64,000 bases of DNA from JALORV01 sp963754065 (GCA_963754065.1 CAVWFH010000038.1:1-64000); one strand, 5' to 3'. Positions 17,382-27,041 are shown, counted from the first letter of the stretch. The notes: a model not told the origin generated them from the letters alone. Program-made: numbers and translations.

Positions 17382-19838
17382 CTATGGCATCCCGAAAAGC
17401 GGTTCGCGGGGTTCGGTGACTTCGAGCGCCTCGTCCGCCTCCGTCGCGGCAGCGGACCGCCCCGCCGCGGGGCGGTTATGCCAGTAGCGCACCGCCGTGG
17501 CGCGCCATGACCGGAATTCGACCGTTTTGCCTGGCGCGTAGCGCCATTGGGCTGCTCCCGCGTGATCGGTGCGGATCAGTTCGATGCCGCGGGCCGCGTA
17601 TCGCGCGACCACCCGTGCATCAGGATGGCCGAAGCGGTTGCGATACCCCGCCTGCACCACGGCAACCGTCGGTGCCACCGACTCGAGCAGCAGCGCACTC
17701 GATGACGAATGGCTGCCGTGATGCGGGGCCATCATCCAGTTCGTCTGCAGGTCCGGCTCCCGCTGGATCAGTTCGGCTTCTCCGCTGGCAGGAAGGTCGC
17801 CAGTCAGAAGGACGGCTACGCCGCCCACCCGCGCGAGCACGACGCAGCTCATCGCATTCGTCGGCACGCGCCGACCATAGTCATCGGCCAGCGGATGAAG
17901 CACGCGCAGGCTCATGTCGCCGGACTCCATCGTCATGCCAGCAACGCACCGTTCGACGTCGACACCGCCCAGCACCGCATGCCCCGGCGACACCGAGCTC
18001 ACCCGGCGGCGCACGCCGATACCGCGGAATACCGCGGCGGCTCCACCGGAGTGATCCAGGTCGAGGTGCGACACCACGACCCCATCGAGCGACGGTATTC
18101 CGCGGCCCCGCAGGAAGGGCAGGATCACGCGCTCGCCGGCATCCGAGTCCTGCGAGTAACGCGGCCCGGTGTCGTACAGCCACGCATGATCGCGGGTTTC
18201 CAGAACAACGGCCGAGCCCTGGCCGACATCGAGTGCCGTGATCCAGAGCCCGCCGGCAGGCGGTCGTTCGACGGGCCACACAAACATTGGGAGGAGCGCC
18301 ACCGCGCCGAGACCCCGCACCGGCCAGCCCGGCGGCGCCAGCAGCCAGGCGATTCCGGCGAGCGTGAACGCAGTGACCCACCAGGGAGGCGCAGGCACGG
18401 CGAGGGCCGCCCAGGAAGGGGCCGACATTCCGGAGAGAAGCGCAGCCAGCAAGGCGAAGACCGAACTGGCGATCCCGAGTAGAAGCGAGGCAAGCGGCCA
18501 GAACGCATCGGGCAGTGCGGCGACGCCGGCGCCGACCAATGCAAACGGCGTGACGATCCAGCTCACCAGCGGAATCGCCATTGCGTTGGCAAGCGGCGCC
18601 ACCACCGACATCTGCTGGAACAAAACGACCGTCGCCGGCACCAGCGCCAGGGTGACAGCGATCTGGACGCGCGTTGCGGTAACCACTGCGTTCAGCGCAA
18701 ACGAACCGTCGCGGCGCGGGCGTCCCTGCACAACCCAGATGATCGCCGCGACGGCGCCGAACGAGAGCCAGAACCCGGCCGCCGTCACGGCCCAGGGGTC
18801 GACGACGCACACGGCTGCGGCCGCGAGCGCCAGCGCCGCACCCGATGTCAGGCGCGCGCGTGCCGTCCATGCCGCGGCGACACAGACCAGCATCAGGACT
18901 GTCCTTTGCGCCGGTATGCCCCAGCCCGCGAGCAGCGCGTACAGGAGCGCGGCGACGACGCCGGCGACGATGGCCGCCGTCTGCACCGTAGTCCGCCGCA
19001 GCAGCCAGGGCGAGCGGCGCCAGATCGCCGCGGCAATGCCTCCGGCAAGCGCCGCGATCATCGTGATGTGCAGGCCGGAGATGCTGACCAGGTGCGTAAT
19101 CCCGGTGCGATTGAAAAGCGTCCAGTCGGCATCGGCGATGGCGCGCTGATCGCCCAGCACCAGAGCCAGCACGACGCCCCCGTAGCGCTCAGTCTGCAGA
19201 TGCGGCAACAAGCGGTCCCGCAGCCACGCGCGCGCGCGCTCGATGGCAAAGCCGGGCGACCACACCATCGACTGCAGCCGCTCGGGCGGACGCGCGGCCG
19301 CCGTGCGCACGTAGCCGCTGGCGCGCAGGTTGCGCTCGAGCATCCATGCCTCGAAGTCGAACCCGCCGGGGTTCATCGCCCCATGCGGCCGCCGCAGGCG
19401 TACCTCGAAGCGCCAGCGCTCGCCAGGCCGCACTGGTTCGCCGGCCGCATACCAGCCGAGCAGCAGGCGCCGCGGTACGGCGACGTCGGTGCCGTGAGTC
19501 TCGACGTCGAACTCGAAGCGCACGCCGCGCTCGAGCCGCACCGGCAGGCTCGCCACGACCCCGGTGACCATGACATCGCGGCCCTCGTCGGCGAACGGGA
19601 GAGCATCCGCGAGTCGGGCATGGGCGCGCGCACCGGCATACGCAAAACCCGCGAGCAGTGCACCGCTGCAAACCCACGCGACCATGGCCACGCGCGTCGA
19701 TCGGGAGCGCCCACCAAGTACGATCGAGAGGGCCGCGCCGATTGCGGCGAGCACCAGCAAGGATAGCGATGGCAACTCTGCCATCCGTTGCAGCACGCAC
19801 ACGCCGAGCACGAACGCGGCAAGCGGCGCGACAAGCAT
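17382..19838 (-). CDS. comEC: ComEC/Rec2 family DNA-uptake channel
   Basis: An 818-residue inner-membrane protein: N-terminal hydrophobic helices with a DUF4131-type domain, the competence core with the signature HLVSISGLHIT near residue 250 and many hydrophobic segments up to about 520, then a metallo-beta-lactamase-like domain with VSHLDLDHSGG near 589 and MMAPHHGSHSSSS. ComEC transports single-stranded DNA across the inner membrane during natural transformation. No other competence genes are present in the window. Three bases separate it from the upstream tatD stop, and it precedes the Anbu operon by 87 bases on the same strand. Confidence 0.93.
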   Translation of the reverse strand: MLVAPLAAFVLGVCVLQRMAELPSLSLLVLAAIGAALSIVLGGRSRSTRVAMVAWVCSGALLAGFAYAGARAHARLADALPFADEGRDVMVTGVVASLPVRLERGVRFEFDVETHGTDVAVPRRLLLGWYAAGEPVRPGERWRFEVRLRRPHGAMNPGGFDFEAWMLERNLRASGYVRTAAARPPERLQSMVWSPGFAIERARAWLRDRLLPHLQTERYGGVVLALVLGDQRAIADADWTLFNRTGITHLVSISGLHITMIAALAGGIAAAIWRRSPWLLRRTTVQTAAIVAGVVAALLYALLAGWGIPAQRTVLMLVCVAAAWTARARLTSGAALALAAAAVCVVDPWAVTAAGFWLSFGAVAAIIWVVQGRPRRDGSFALNAVVTATRVQIAVTLALVPATVVLFQQMSVVAPLANAMAIPLVSWIVTPFALVGAGVAALPDAFWPLASLLLGIASSVFALLAALLSGMSAPSWAALAVPAPPWWVTAFTLAGIAWLLAPPGWPVRGLGAVALLPMFVWPVERPPAGGLWITALDVGQGSAVVLETRDHAWLYDTGPRYSQDSDAGERVILPFLRGRGIPSLDGVVVSHLDLDHSGGAAAVFRGIGVRRRVSSVSPGHAVLGGVDVERCVAGMTMESGDMSLRVLHPLADDYGRRVPTNAMSCVVLARVGGVAVLLTGDLPASGEAELIQREPDLQTNWMMAPHHGSHSSSSALLLESVAPTVAVVQAGYRNRFGHPDARVVARYAARGIELIRTDHAGAAQWRYAPGKTVEFRSWRATAVRYWHNRPAAGRSAAATEADEALEVTEPREPLFGMP

Positions 19839-19841
19839 CGG

Positions 19842-20646
19842 CTAGGCGGCGGTCAGCAGCGGCCCGAGCCGGGGCAGCGCCACGAGCGCATTCGCGCGGT
19901 TCTGGCTCGCCAGCGTGTCGAGGTCGGTTCCTCGCAACCGGGCCAGTTCCTCGGCGATGCGCGCAAGATCGCACGGTTCGGTCCGCTCAACCCGTTCCGG
20001 TGTGCGGCGCCAGGACGGAGCGATGTACGGCGCATCCGTTTCCAGCACCCACGCGTCGACGGGCAGATCAGCCGCATGTCGCCGGATGCGCTGCGATCCG
20101 CTGTACGTCAGCGCCCCGCCGAAGCCGAGCTTGAATCCCCGCGCCGTGAACTGGCCGGCCTGCTGGGAGCTGCCGTTGAAGGCGTGGATGATGCCGCCCG
20201 GCACGTCGATGCGCCGCAGGTGCTTGAGCAGCAGGTCCGCCGAGCGCCGCACGTGCACGATGACGGGCACGTCCGCCTTGCGGGCGATCCGCAGCTGTTC
20301 GCGGAAGAACCACTCTTGCCGTCCCGGATCCAGGTGGGGTTCGGCGAGGTCGATGCCGATTTCGCCGACGGCGACGAAATGCGGATCAGCGAGCGAGGTC
20401 TGCACGGCCTCGCGCAGCCGTTCGATGTCGTCTTCGACAGCGTCGGCCAGCCACAGCGGATGCATTCCCAACGCGTAGGCAAAGCCATGGCGATGCGCAA
20501 TTGCGCGCACTTCGTCGCGACTCATCCACGACCCCGGTCGGAATGACCAGCATGCCAACCCCGGCCTCGCGCGCCCGCGCGACCACTGCGTCGCGGTCGC
20601 GATCGAATTCGTCCGCGTCCAGATGGCAATGCGTGTCGATCCACAT
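19842..20646 (-). pseudogene. tatD: TatD-family metal-dependent hydrolase, frameshifted
   Basis: TatD-type TIM-barrel DNase/hydrolase. The first part starts at the ATG at 20646 (MWIDTHCHLDADEFDRDRD, metal-binding HxH) and runs to about VIPTGVV. The rest continues in another frame from SRDEVRAIAHRHGFAYALG through GMHPLWL, VAVGEIGID, PVIVHVRRS, IHAFNG and LETDAPY to the stop at 19842. Removing one base of the CC pair at 20526-20527 (a GG on the coding strand) joins the frames, gives about 267 residues and restores the nine-residue spacing expected between IP and VRA. It is therefore either a sequencing error or a real lesion. tatD-comEC adjacency suggests co-transcription. Confidence 0.85.
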
Positions 20647-20730
20647 CGGAAGGAGTGTAAGCACCGCGGCGTGCTGCCAGCACTCCGATCGCGAAGCGCC
20701 TGCACGCAACCCAACGGCTAGACTGCCTGC

Positions 20731-21300
20731 ATGCCGCGCAAGTTCTTCCGCAAGGTGATGCCCAACGTCGACAAGGTGCGCGAAATGCGTCTCCTGTCGA
20801 TGTTCGGCGACAGCCTGTTCCACCCGGCCCTGTGGCACCTGAATCGCCGCTCGGCGGCGGGCGGCGTCGCGGTGGGGATGTTCTGCGGACTGATCCCGGG
20901 ACCGCTGCAGATGCTCGGCGCCGGCATCGCCTGCGTGCTGTTTCGCGTCAACCTGCCGGTTTCGCTCGTCACCACGTTCTATACGAATCCGCTGACGATC
21001 GTGCCGCTGTACCTGGTCGCTTACCAGATCGGCTCGTTCGTGCTGGGAGCGTCGGGATCCAAGCCCGTGACACGGCCGCCCGACTGGGACTGGTCGCAAC
21101 CGTTCGGATCGGCCGAGGCCATCGGGCAATGGATGATTGGCCTGGGTCCGCCGCTGGCCCTGGGAGTGTTGCTGCTCGCGTGCCTACTGGCCGTGCTCGG
21201 GTACGTCGTTGTGCGCGGGCTTTGGAGCGTGCATCTGCGGCGCGCGTGGCATGCGCGCAGTCGCCGCACGACGCCAGCGGGCTCCGATCAGGCCGGGTGA
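20731..21300 (+). CDS. DUF2062 membrane protein
   Basis: A 189-residue protein with the DUF2062 pattern: a cytosolic start (MPRKFFRKVMPNVDKVRE), SLFHPALWHLNRRSAAGGVAVGMFCGLIPGP, then FYTNPLTIVPLYLVAYQIG, and a C-terminal hydrophobic segment around ALGVLLLACLLAVLGYVVV. Two to four membrane helices are likely. Function unknown; the gene is regularly found beside comEC and lolCD in betaproteobacteria. It is divergent from tatD and its last 13 bases overlap the end of lolD (convergent overlap). Confidence 0.88.
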   Translation: MPRKFFRKVMPNVDKVREMRLLSMFGDSLFHPALWHLNRRSAAGGVAVGMFCGLIPGPLQMLGAGIACVLFRVNLPVSLVTTFYTNPLTIVPLYLVAYQIGSFVLGASGSKPVTRPPDWDWSQPFGSAEAIGQWMIGLGPPLALGVLLLACLLAVLGYVVVRGLWSVHLRRAWHARSRRTTPAGSDQAG

Positions 21301-22031
21301 AGCTGGCCGTGTTCCAGCCGCAGCACCCGGTCGCACCGCGCCGCCATTTCCGGGTCGTGCGTGACGATGACCACGGAGGTCCGGTTCTTCTGCGCGAGTT
21401 CGACAAATACCTCAAACACCGCGCGCGCCGTGTCACGGTCGAGGTTGCCGGTTGGCTCGTCCGCCAGCACACACGCTGGGCGAGTCACGATCGCACGCGC
21501 AATCGCCGTGCGCTGACGCTCCCCGCCTGACAACTCGGTCGGATGGTGCTGCAGCCGGGCGCCGAGCCCGACCGACGACAGCGCTTCCTCGGCCTGGGTC
21601 CGCGCATCCGCCAGCGCAACCCGTCGGATCGAAAGCGGCATTGCCACGTTGTCGACCGCCGTGAATTCCGGCAGCAAGTGGTGAAACTGGTAGACAAAGC
21701 CCAGGCGCTCGTTGCGCAGGCGCCCGCGATCACCGTCGCTCATCTGCGCCAGGTCGCGTCCCTCGACCAGCACGGCGCCACGATCCGCCGCGTCGAGCCC
21801 GCCGAGGACGTGCAGCAGCGTGCTCTTGCCTGAACCGGACGCGCCAACAATCGCCACGATCTCCGCCGGCGCGATGTCGAGCTGCGCACCGCGCAGCACG
21901 TCGACCGCCAGCCCACCTTCGCGATACGACTTGTGCAGGTCGCGTGCCGACAGGACCGCGACTGAGGAAGCCTCCGCGCCGCGCGCTGCGGCGCCGGGCG
22001 CCTTCGGATCGGCCGGGCGGTGCTCAGTCAT
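21288..22031 (-). CDS. lolD: Lipoprotein-release ABC transporter ATP-binding subunit
   Basis: ATPase of the LolCDE complex, which extracts outer-membrane lipoproteins from the inner membrane and hands them to LolA. From the ATG at 22031 it has 247 residues with Walker A GASGSGKST, the Q-loop region FVYQFHHLLPEFT, the signature LSGGERQRTAIARA, Walker B VLADEPTGNLD and the H-loop THD. The first ~30 residues form an Ala/Pro-rich extension. The open frame extends 12 codons further upstream, but those overlap lolC; the chosen ATG overlaps the lolC stop by eight bases, indicating coupled translation. Confidence 0.92.
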   Translation of the reverse strand: MTEHRPADPKAPGAAARGAEASSVAVLSARDLHKSYREGGLAVDVLRGAQLDIAPAEIVAIVGASGSGKSTLLHVLGGLDAADRGAVLVEGRDLAQMSDGDRGRLRNERLGFVYQFHHLLPEFTAVDNVAMPLSIRRVALADARTQAEEALSSVGLGARLQHHPTELSGGERQRTAIARAIVTRPACVLADEPTGNLDRDTARAVFEVFVELAQKNRTSVVIVTHDPEMAARCDRVLRLEHGQLHPA

Positions 22032-23277
22032 AGCGCAGCGCCTCGGCGGGGCGTACGCGCGATGCACGCCAGCTCGGATACAGCGTCGCCACCAGTGACA
22101 GCACGATCGAAATCAGGGCGATCGGCACGATGTCGCTCGCGCGCGGGTCGGACGGCAGCGAGCTGATGAAATAAATGTCCTGCGGAATCAGCGGGAAGCC
22201 TGCCAGGCGCTCGATCGTCGGGAAGATCGAGTCGAGGTTGTTCGCGATGAATAGCCCCCCCGCCACGCCGAGCAGTGTGCCGAGCACACCGATCAGCGCG
22301 CCCTGCACGATGAACACCGCCATCACGCTGCGCGGCGTGGCACCGAGCGTTCTAAGAATCGCAATGTCCGCCTGTTTTTCCGTGACCGTCATCACGAGCG
22401 TCGAGACGAGGTTGAACGCGGCCACCGCGACAATCAGCGCAAGAATGATGAACATCATGCGTTTCTCCACCTGCACGGCGGCAAACCAGCTGCGGTTCTG
22501 CCGGGTCCAGTCGCGCACGAGCAGGTTGGGCGGCAGGGTCTTCGCGAGCTCGGCAGCCACTTCCGGCGCACGCTGCATGTCGGCGATCCTGAGGCGAACC
22601 CCGGTCGGGCCGTCGACGCGAAACAGGCGCTGAGCATCGCCGATGTGGATCAGCGCGAGCGCACTGTCGTACTCGTAGTGGCCCGAGTCGAAGGTTCCGG
22701 TCAGCGTGAACTGCTTCAGCCGAGGCACGACCCCAGCCGGAGTCACCTGGCCCTGCGGCGCGATCAGCGTGATCTTCTCACCCAGGCTCACTCCGAGCGC
22801 GCGCGCAAGTTCGCCGCCCAGCACAATGCCGAACTCGCCGTCCTTCAGCGCGGCGAGCGGCTCCCCCCGTACCTGCGACGCGATGTCCGAAACAGCCGGC
22901 TCGGCCGCCGGCTCGACGCCGCGGACCAGCACGCCGCGCACGGCGTCGCCGCGCGTCAGCAGGGCTTGCGCATTGACGTACGGGGCTGCGCCGATGACCT
23001 CCGGGTTGCGTCGCGCGCCCTGTTCGACCTGCTTCCAGTCGATCGGTCCATTGAGCGCAAAGACCTCGACGTGCGAAACCACGGACAGCATTCGATCCCG
23101 CACCTGGGACACGAAACCGTTCATCACGGACAGCACGACGATCAGCGCCATCACGCCGAGCGCAATGCCGAGCATCGAGATCCCGGATATGAATGAGATG
23201 AACCCGTTGCGCCGGCGCGCGCGGCGTCCGGCGCGCGTGTAGCGCAGCCCGATGCGAAGTTCGTAGGGAAGGTTCAA
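22024..23277 (-). CDS. lolC: Lipoprotein-release ABC transporter permease subunit
   Basis: A 417-residue permease of the LolC/LolE family: first membrane helix GFISFISGISMLGIALGVMALIVVLSVMNGF (residues ~23-53, divided here for description), a periplasmic MacB-like domain, and three C-terminal helices ending in SRVRPAEALRYD. The open frame reaches 23550, but the family N-terminus (NLPYELRIGLRYTRAG) begins exactly at a TTG codon at 23277 and there is no ATG close by, so TTG is taken as the start. A single lolC/E-type permease followed by lolD is the usual betaproteobacterial arrangement. Divergent from the gene at 23378. Confidence 0.9.
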   Translation of the reverse strand: MNLPYELRIGLRYTRAGRRARRRNGFISFISGISMLGIALGVMALIVVLSVMNGFVSQVRDRMLSVVSHVEVFALNGPIDWKQVEQGARRNPEVIGAAPYVNAQALLTRGDAVRGVLVRGVEPAAEPAVSDIASQVRGEPLAALKDGEFGIVLGGELARALGVSLGEKITLIAPQGQVTPAGVVPRLKQFTLTGTFDSGHYEYDSALALIHIGDAQRLFRVDGPTGVRLRIADMQRAPEVAAELAKTLPPNLLVRDWTRQNRSWFAAVQVEKRMMFIILALIVAVAAFNLVSTLVMTVTEKQADIAILRTLGATPRSVMAVFIVQGALIGVLGTLLGVAGGLFIANNLDSIFPTIERLAGFPLIPQDIYFISSLPSDPRASDIVPIALISIVLSLVATLYPSWRASRVRPAEALRYD

Positions 23278-23377
23278 GGGAAGGCGATGCCGAAGCGAAC
23301 CGATTGTATCCAAGCAGTGCGGTGCCCCGGCATCGGCCGCGCCGGCACGATACTGTTCGGCTCCTAGAATCGCCCAA

Positions 23378-24379
23378 ATGCGCTTGACATTGATGATCCC
23401 CGGTTCGCTCGTACCCGCCGACATCGCAGCAGACCTCATCGCGGCGCTGCGTGCAACGGGGCTCGCGCGGCTACTCGAGCGCGCCGCGCCGGCCGGGTCG
23501 TCGACATCACCGCAGGACAACGCCGAGACGACGTGGCTCGCGTGGAACATGTTCGGAGCATCGCAGCCGTCTCCGACCGCTCCCTACGCCTGGGCGGCAC
23601 TGACCGGCAGGGCTGATGCCACCGGCGTGGTCTGGCACGCCGATCCGGTGCATATCGAGGTGGGACGTGACAGCCTCATCGTCCAGGGGCTCGACGATGC
23701 GCCCCCCGACGAGGCCGAGACGAATGCGCTGATCGCAGCGGCCAACGAATCGCTCGCGGATGCGAGCTGCGAATTGCGCAGTGCCGGCTCGCAATGGTTC
23801 CTGCATGCGGACCGTGAATGGTCGTTCCGGCCACCGCCGCTGTCGGAGGCAGTGGGCCGGCCCTACTCGCCCGCGGAATCCGATGAACCGGACGCCTTGC
23901 GCTGGAGCCGATTGCACAATGCGATCCAGATGCGCTGGCACACCGATCCGGTCAACGAGGCACGCGACGTGCGCGGTCTGCCGCCGATCAATGCGGTCTG
24001 GCTGCATGGCGGCGGCGTCTGGCGGGGACTGCCTCCGTTGCGCTGGCCGCGCGTGCACAGCGAACGCGCAGAGATACGCGGTGCCGCGGCGGCCGCGGGG
24101 TCGACGCCGGCGCGCGTGACGGACGCGGTCAGCGGCGACGCGCTGCTCGTCTGGGACGACGCTCGGCCTGCGGCGCGCCGACACGACTGGAGAGCCTGGC
24201 TCGAGTCGATGAGCGCCATCGATCGTCGGCTGGCGACGCTGCCCCCGTATCAGATGCTGGAACTGGTTCTGGCAGGCCGCCGACAGGTCCGATCGTGGAT
24301 CGCGCATCCGTCGGATCGCCTGAAGTTCTGGCGCAGAACAAGACTGGCCGAAGCGATGGCCGAGGCGCCGTCCGCATGA
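23378..24379 (+). CDS. Conserved protein preceding recJ (phosphoglycerate-mutase-like annotation)
   Basis: A 333-residue cytosolic protein starting MRLTLMIPGSLVP, with NAIQMRWHTDPVNEARDVRGLPPINAVWLHGGG near residue 185 (divided here for description). Relatives upstream of recJ in betaproteobacteria are often labelled phosphoglycerate mutase or regulator thereof, but I see neither a complete metal-binding phosphatase signature nor other catalytic motifs, so that label should not be taken as functional evidence. Its stop overlaps the recJ ATG (ATGA at 24376-24379), so the two are a translationally coupled pair. Confidence 0.7.
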   Translation: MRLTLMIPGSLVPADIAADLIAALRATGLARLLERAAPAGSSTSPQDNAETTWLAWNMFGASQPSPTAPYAWAALTGRADATGVVWHADPVHIEVGRDSLIVQGLDDAPPDEAETNALIAAANESLADASCELRSAGSQWFLHADREWSFRPPPLSEAVGRPYSPAESDEPDALRWSRLHNAIQMRWHTDPVNEARDVRGLPPINAVWLHGGGVWRGLPPLRWPRVHSERAEIRGAAAAAGSTPARVTDAVSGDALLVWDDARPAARRHDWRAWLESMSAIDRRLATLPPYQMLELVLAGRRQVRSWIAHPSDRLKFWRRTRLAEAMAEAPSA

Positions 24380-26076
24380 CGCGGCTGGTCGCGCGCGACT
24401 TCGACCCGGCGATCGCCCGTCGACTAGCGACAGGCGGCATGCCCGCGCCATTGGCGCGTGCCCTGGCTGCGCGTGGCGTCACGAGCGAAGACCATCTGCG
24501 ACTTTCGCTCGAAGGGCTGCTGCCTCCCGGCGCGCTCTCGCATGTGCACGATGCCGCCACGCTGCTGGCCGACGCGATCGAGGCCGATGCGCGGCTGCTG
24601 ATCATTGCCGACTACGACTGTGACGGCGCGACCGCGTGCGCAGTGGGGCTGCGCGGACTGCGCATGCTGGCGGCCGGAACTTCGGCGACTATCGACTACC
24701 TTGTTCCGAACCGCTTCGAGTACGGCTACGGCCTGACACCGGAGATCGTCGACCTGGCGGCGCAGCGCGAGCCCGATCTCCTGATCACCGTCGACAACGG
24801 CATCGCAAGTGTCGAAGGCGTGGCGCGTGCCGGCGAACTCGGCATCGAGGTCTTGGTCACCGACCACCATCTGCCGGGAGCGGTCCTTCCGGCGGCCGCC
24901 TGCATCGTCAACCCGAACCAGCCTGGCTGCGGTTTCCCAAGCAAGCACCTGGCCGGCGTCGGCGTGATGTTCTATGTGCTGCTGGCGCTCCGGGCGGAGC
25001 TGCGCGCCCGCGGCCGTTTCGATGCGAACTCGCAGCCGCGCCTGGACTCGCTGTTGGATCTGGTGGCGCTCGGGACGGTCGCCGACGTCGTGCGCCTGGA
25101 CCATAACAACCGCGTCCTGGTGTCGCAGGGCCTGCAGCGGATTCGCAGCGGCCGGCTGCACCCCGGCATGGCGGCTCTGTTCCAGGTCGCGGGACGGGAA
25201 GTTCGCGCAGCGCGTGCGACCGACCTGGGTTTCGCGATCGGCCCGCGCATCAACGCCGCAGGACGCCTGACGGACATGACGGTCGGCATCGAGTGCCTGA
25301 CGACCGACAGCTTCCAGCGTGCCCTCGAACTGGCGCAGCAACTCGATGCGCTGAATCGCGAGCGCCGCGAGATCGAAGGCGACATGCAGCTCGACGCGCT
25401 CGCCGCACTCGACCCTGCCGAGGTTGCGCAGCGACGCACCATCTGCTTGTTCGACGAGTCCTGGCACCAGGGGGTCGTCGGGCTCGTCGCCTCGCGCATC
25501 AAGGAGAAGTTTCATCGCCCGACCATCGCCTTCGCTCGTGCCGGCGAGAACGAATTGCGCGGCTCGGGACGATCGATCGAAGGCGTTCACCTGCGCGACA
25601 CGCTGGACATCATTACCAAGGTCAATCCAACGTTGATCCGGCGCTTCGGGGGTCACGCGATGGCGGCCGGCCTGACACTGGCGGCTGCGCACTTCGAGGG
25701 CTTCGCCACGGCTTTCGAAGACGCGACGCGTGCCTCGTGCGACCGCTCGTTGTTCGATCGCACAGTGGCCACCGACGGCCCGCTGGCCGTGGGTGAGTTC
25801 GCGCTGTCGCTGGTCGAAGCCTGCGATCAGCATGTCTGGGGCCAGGGCTTCCCGCCGCCGTTGTTCGAGAACGAGTTTGTGGTGCTGAACCAGCGCCTGG
25901 TCAAGGACAAGCACCTGAAACTGGCGCTCGAACTGGACGGCCGCCGATTCGATGCCATATTCTTCGGGCGCGCTGCGCCGCTGTCGAAGGTGGCGCGGCT
26001 GGCCTATCGGCCGACGATCAACGAATACCAGGGCCAGCGCAGACTGGCGTTGACGATCGAACATTGCGCCGACTGA
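24376..26076 (+). CDS. recJ: Single-stranded-DNA-specific 5'-3' exonuclease RecJ
   Basis: A 566-residue DHH-family exonuclease that degrades single-stranded DNA 5' to 3' in recombination and mismatch repair. Motif I is ADYDCDGATA at about residue 78, VDNGIASVEG follows near 139, and the DHH motif TDHHLPG is near 161. GPRINAAGRLTDM and FGGHAMAAGLTL belong to the DHHA1 part, and the C-terminal OB-type domain ends with QRRLALTIEHC. The ATG at 24376 is chosen because it overlaps the preceding stop and matches the family start; the frame is open further upstream inside the previous gene. Confidence 0.95.
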   Translation: MTRLVARDFDPAIARRLATGGMPAPLARALAARGVTSEDHLRLSLEGLLPPGALSHVHDAATLLADAIEADARLLIIADYDCDGATACAVGLRGLRMLAAGTSATIDYLVPNRFEYGYGLTPEIVDLAAQREPDLLITVDNGIASVEGVARAGELGIEVLVTDHHLPGAVLPAAACIVNPNQPGCGFPSKHLAGVGVMFYVLLALRAELRARGRFDANSQPRLDSLLDLVALGTVADVVRLDHNNRVLVSQGLQRIRSGRLHPGMAALFQVAGREVRAARATDLGFAIGPRINAAGRLTDMTVGIECLTTDSFQRALELAQQLDALNRERREIEGDMQLDALAALDPAEVAQRRTICLFDESWHQGVVGLVASRIKEKFHRPTIAFARAGENELRGSGRSIEGVHLRDTLDIITKVNPTLIRRFGGHAMAAGLTLAAAHFEGFATAFEDATRASCDRSLFDRTVATDGPLAVGEFALSLVEACDQHVWGQGFPPPLFENEFVVLNQRLVKDKHLKLALELDGRRFDAIFFGRAAPLSKVARLAYRPTINEYQGQRRLALTIEHCAD

Positions 26077-26102
26077 CGGCGCGGACGGAAGGGGGACAAA
26101 CA

Positions 26103-26582
26103 ATGAATCGAACTGCGGGCTTGTCGCTGGCCGCTGCGTTGGCCGTTTCCGCGTGCGCCATCGTTTCGGACGGAGGCGGGCGCCTGCCCGACGACGGCGG
26201 CTTCGATCCGGTTCTCGTGCGCGCGCCACGACCAACGCTGCCGAATGTGTTTGTCATGAACGGTTACCTGGTCGTCGATCAGGAGCCGATCCGTATCCGC
26301 GGTCGCGACTTCAAGGACAAGAAGGTCACCATCGCATGGGCCCTACCGGCAGGGTCGTTGACCCGCTGGCCGGATGCGGACAAAGCAATCTCCATCAGAA
26401 ACGCCAAGGGTGACCGACCTGCTGATTGGCGCTGCACGGTCGCCAGAACCGGTAAGGTCCTGTCGTGCAGCTACACGTTCGGGGTCGGCGACTACAAGTA
26501 CACGCTCACGGCCAAAGGAGGGGACAAGGAAGGGGACAAGGATCCGCCCCCGCTGGATCCCTACATTGTCAACATTGAATGA
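26103..26582 (+). CDS. Small lipoprotein of unknown function
   Basis: A 159-residue protein with a lipoprotein signal peptide: MNRTAGLSLAAALAVSAC with a lipobox VSAC and Cys18. A purine-rich ribosome-binding stretch (AAGGGGGA) precedes the ATG. The mature part has VDQEPIRIRGRDFKDKKVTIAWALP, two cysteines (WRCTVAR and LSCSYTFG) that could form a disulphide, a YKYTLTAKG strand and the C-terminus DPYIVNIE. No known family. The next gene encodes a protein with the same strand pattern and ending (FKYTVRLL, DPLIVNIE), so the two are probably diverged paralogues acting in the envelope. Confidence 0.68.
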   Translation: MNRTAGLSLAAALAVSACAIVSDGGGRLPDDGGFDPVLVRAPRPTLPNVFVMNGYLVVDQEPIRIRGRDFKDKKVTIAWALPAGSLTRWPDADKAISIRNAKGDRPADWRCTVARTGKVLSCSYTFGVGDYKYTLTAKGGDKEGDKDPPPLDPYIVNIE

Positions 26583-26636
26583 GGTGCGCATCGGAGACCT
26601 CGCTCCGCGCTGCGCCGTATCCCGGAAGGAAGATCG

Positions 26637-27041
26637 ATGAAACGTGCTTTGCTCGCCCTCGCCGCAGCCGCCTCTCTTCTCTGGGGGCCGGGCGTAATGG
26701 CGCAACCGATCACCGCGCGCGTGACCATGGAAGGCACGACGATCACCGTTCAGCCCGACCCGATCGAGGTGAGGCGTGCCCAGGGTGCCGTCGTGATCCG
26801 CTGGGAGCTGCCGCCCGGCGTGAACTACACCTTCGATCCGCAAGGCATAGTGATCAACGGCCAGCAGCTCGGCGGCCAGTTGCGGCCGCAGAACCAGATT
26901 GCCCACTGCGGCGGCGGTCCCAGGCACATCACCTGCGCCAACAGCAACAGTGGCCGCGGCACTTTCAAGTACACGGTGCGACTGCTCGATGCCAACCGCC
27001 GGCTGGTCGAGAAGGACCCGCTGATCGTCAATATCGAGTGA
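26637..27041 (+). CDS. Small exported protein of unknown function
   Basis: A 134-residue protein with a Sec signal peptide (MKRALLALAAAASLLWGPGVMA, cleavage likely after residue 22). The mature part has repeated beta-strand-like stretches (ARVTMEGTTITVQPDPIEV, AVVIRWELPPGVNYTF), two cysteines (AHCGGG and ITCANS) spaced for a disulphide, FKYTVRLLD, and the C-terminus DPLIVNIE shared with its upstream neighbour. It starts 54 bases after that gene and probably shares its transcript. It overlaps the convergent regulator gene by 14 bases. Fold probably beta-sandwich; role unknown. Confidence 0.7.
   Translation: MKRALLALAAAASLLWGPGVMAQPITARVTMEGTTITVQPDPIEVRRAQGAVVIRWELPPGVNYTFDPQGIVINGQQLGGQLRPQNQIAHCGGGPRHITCANSNSGRGTFKYTVRLLDANRRLVEKDPLIVNIE

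Noticed and set aside
24424..26235. 603-residue open frame antisense to recJ
   Set aside because: Shadow of recJ with no motifs; recJ has all its catalytic motifs.
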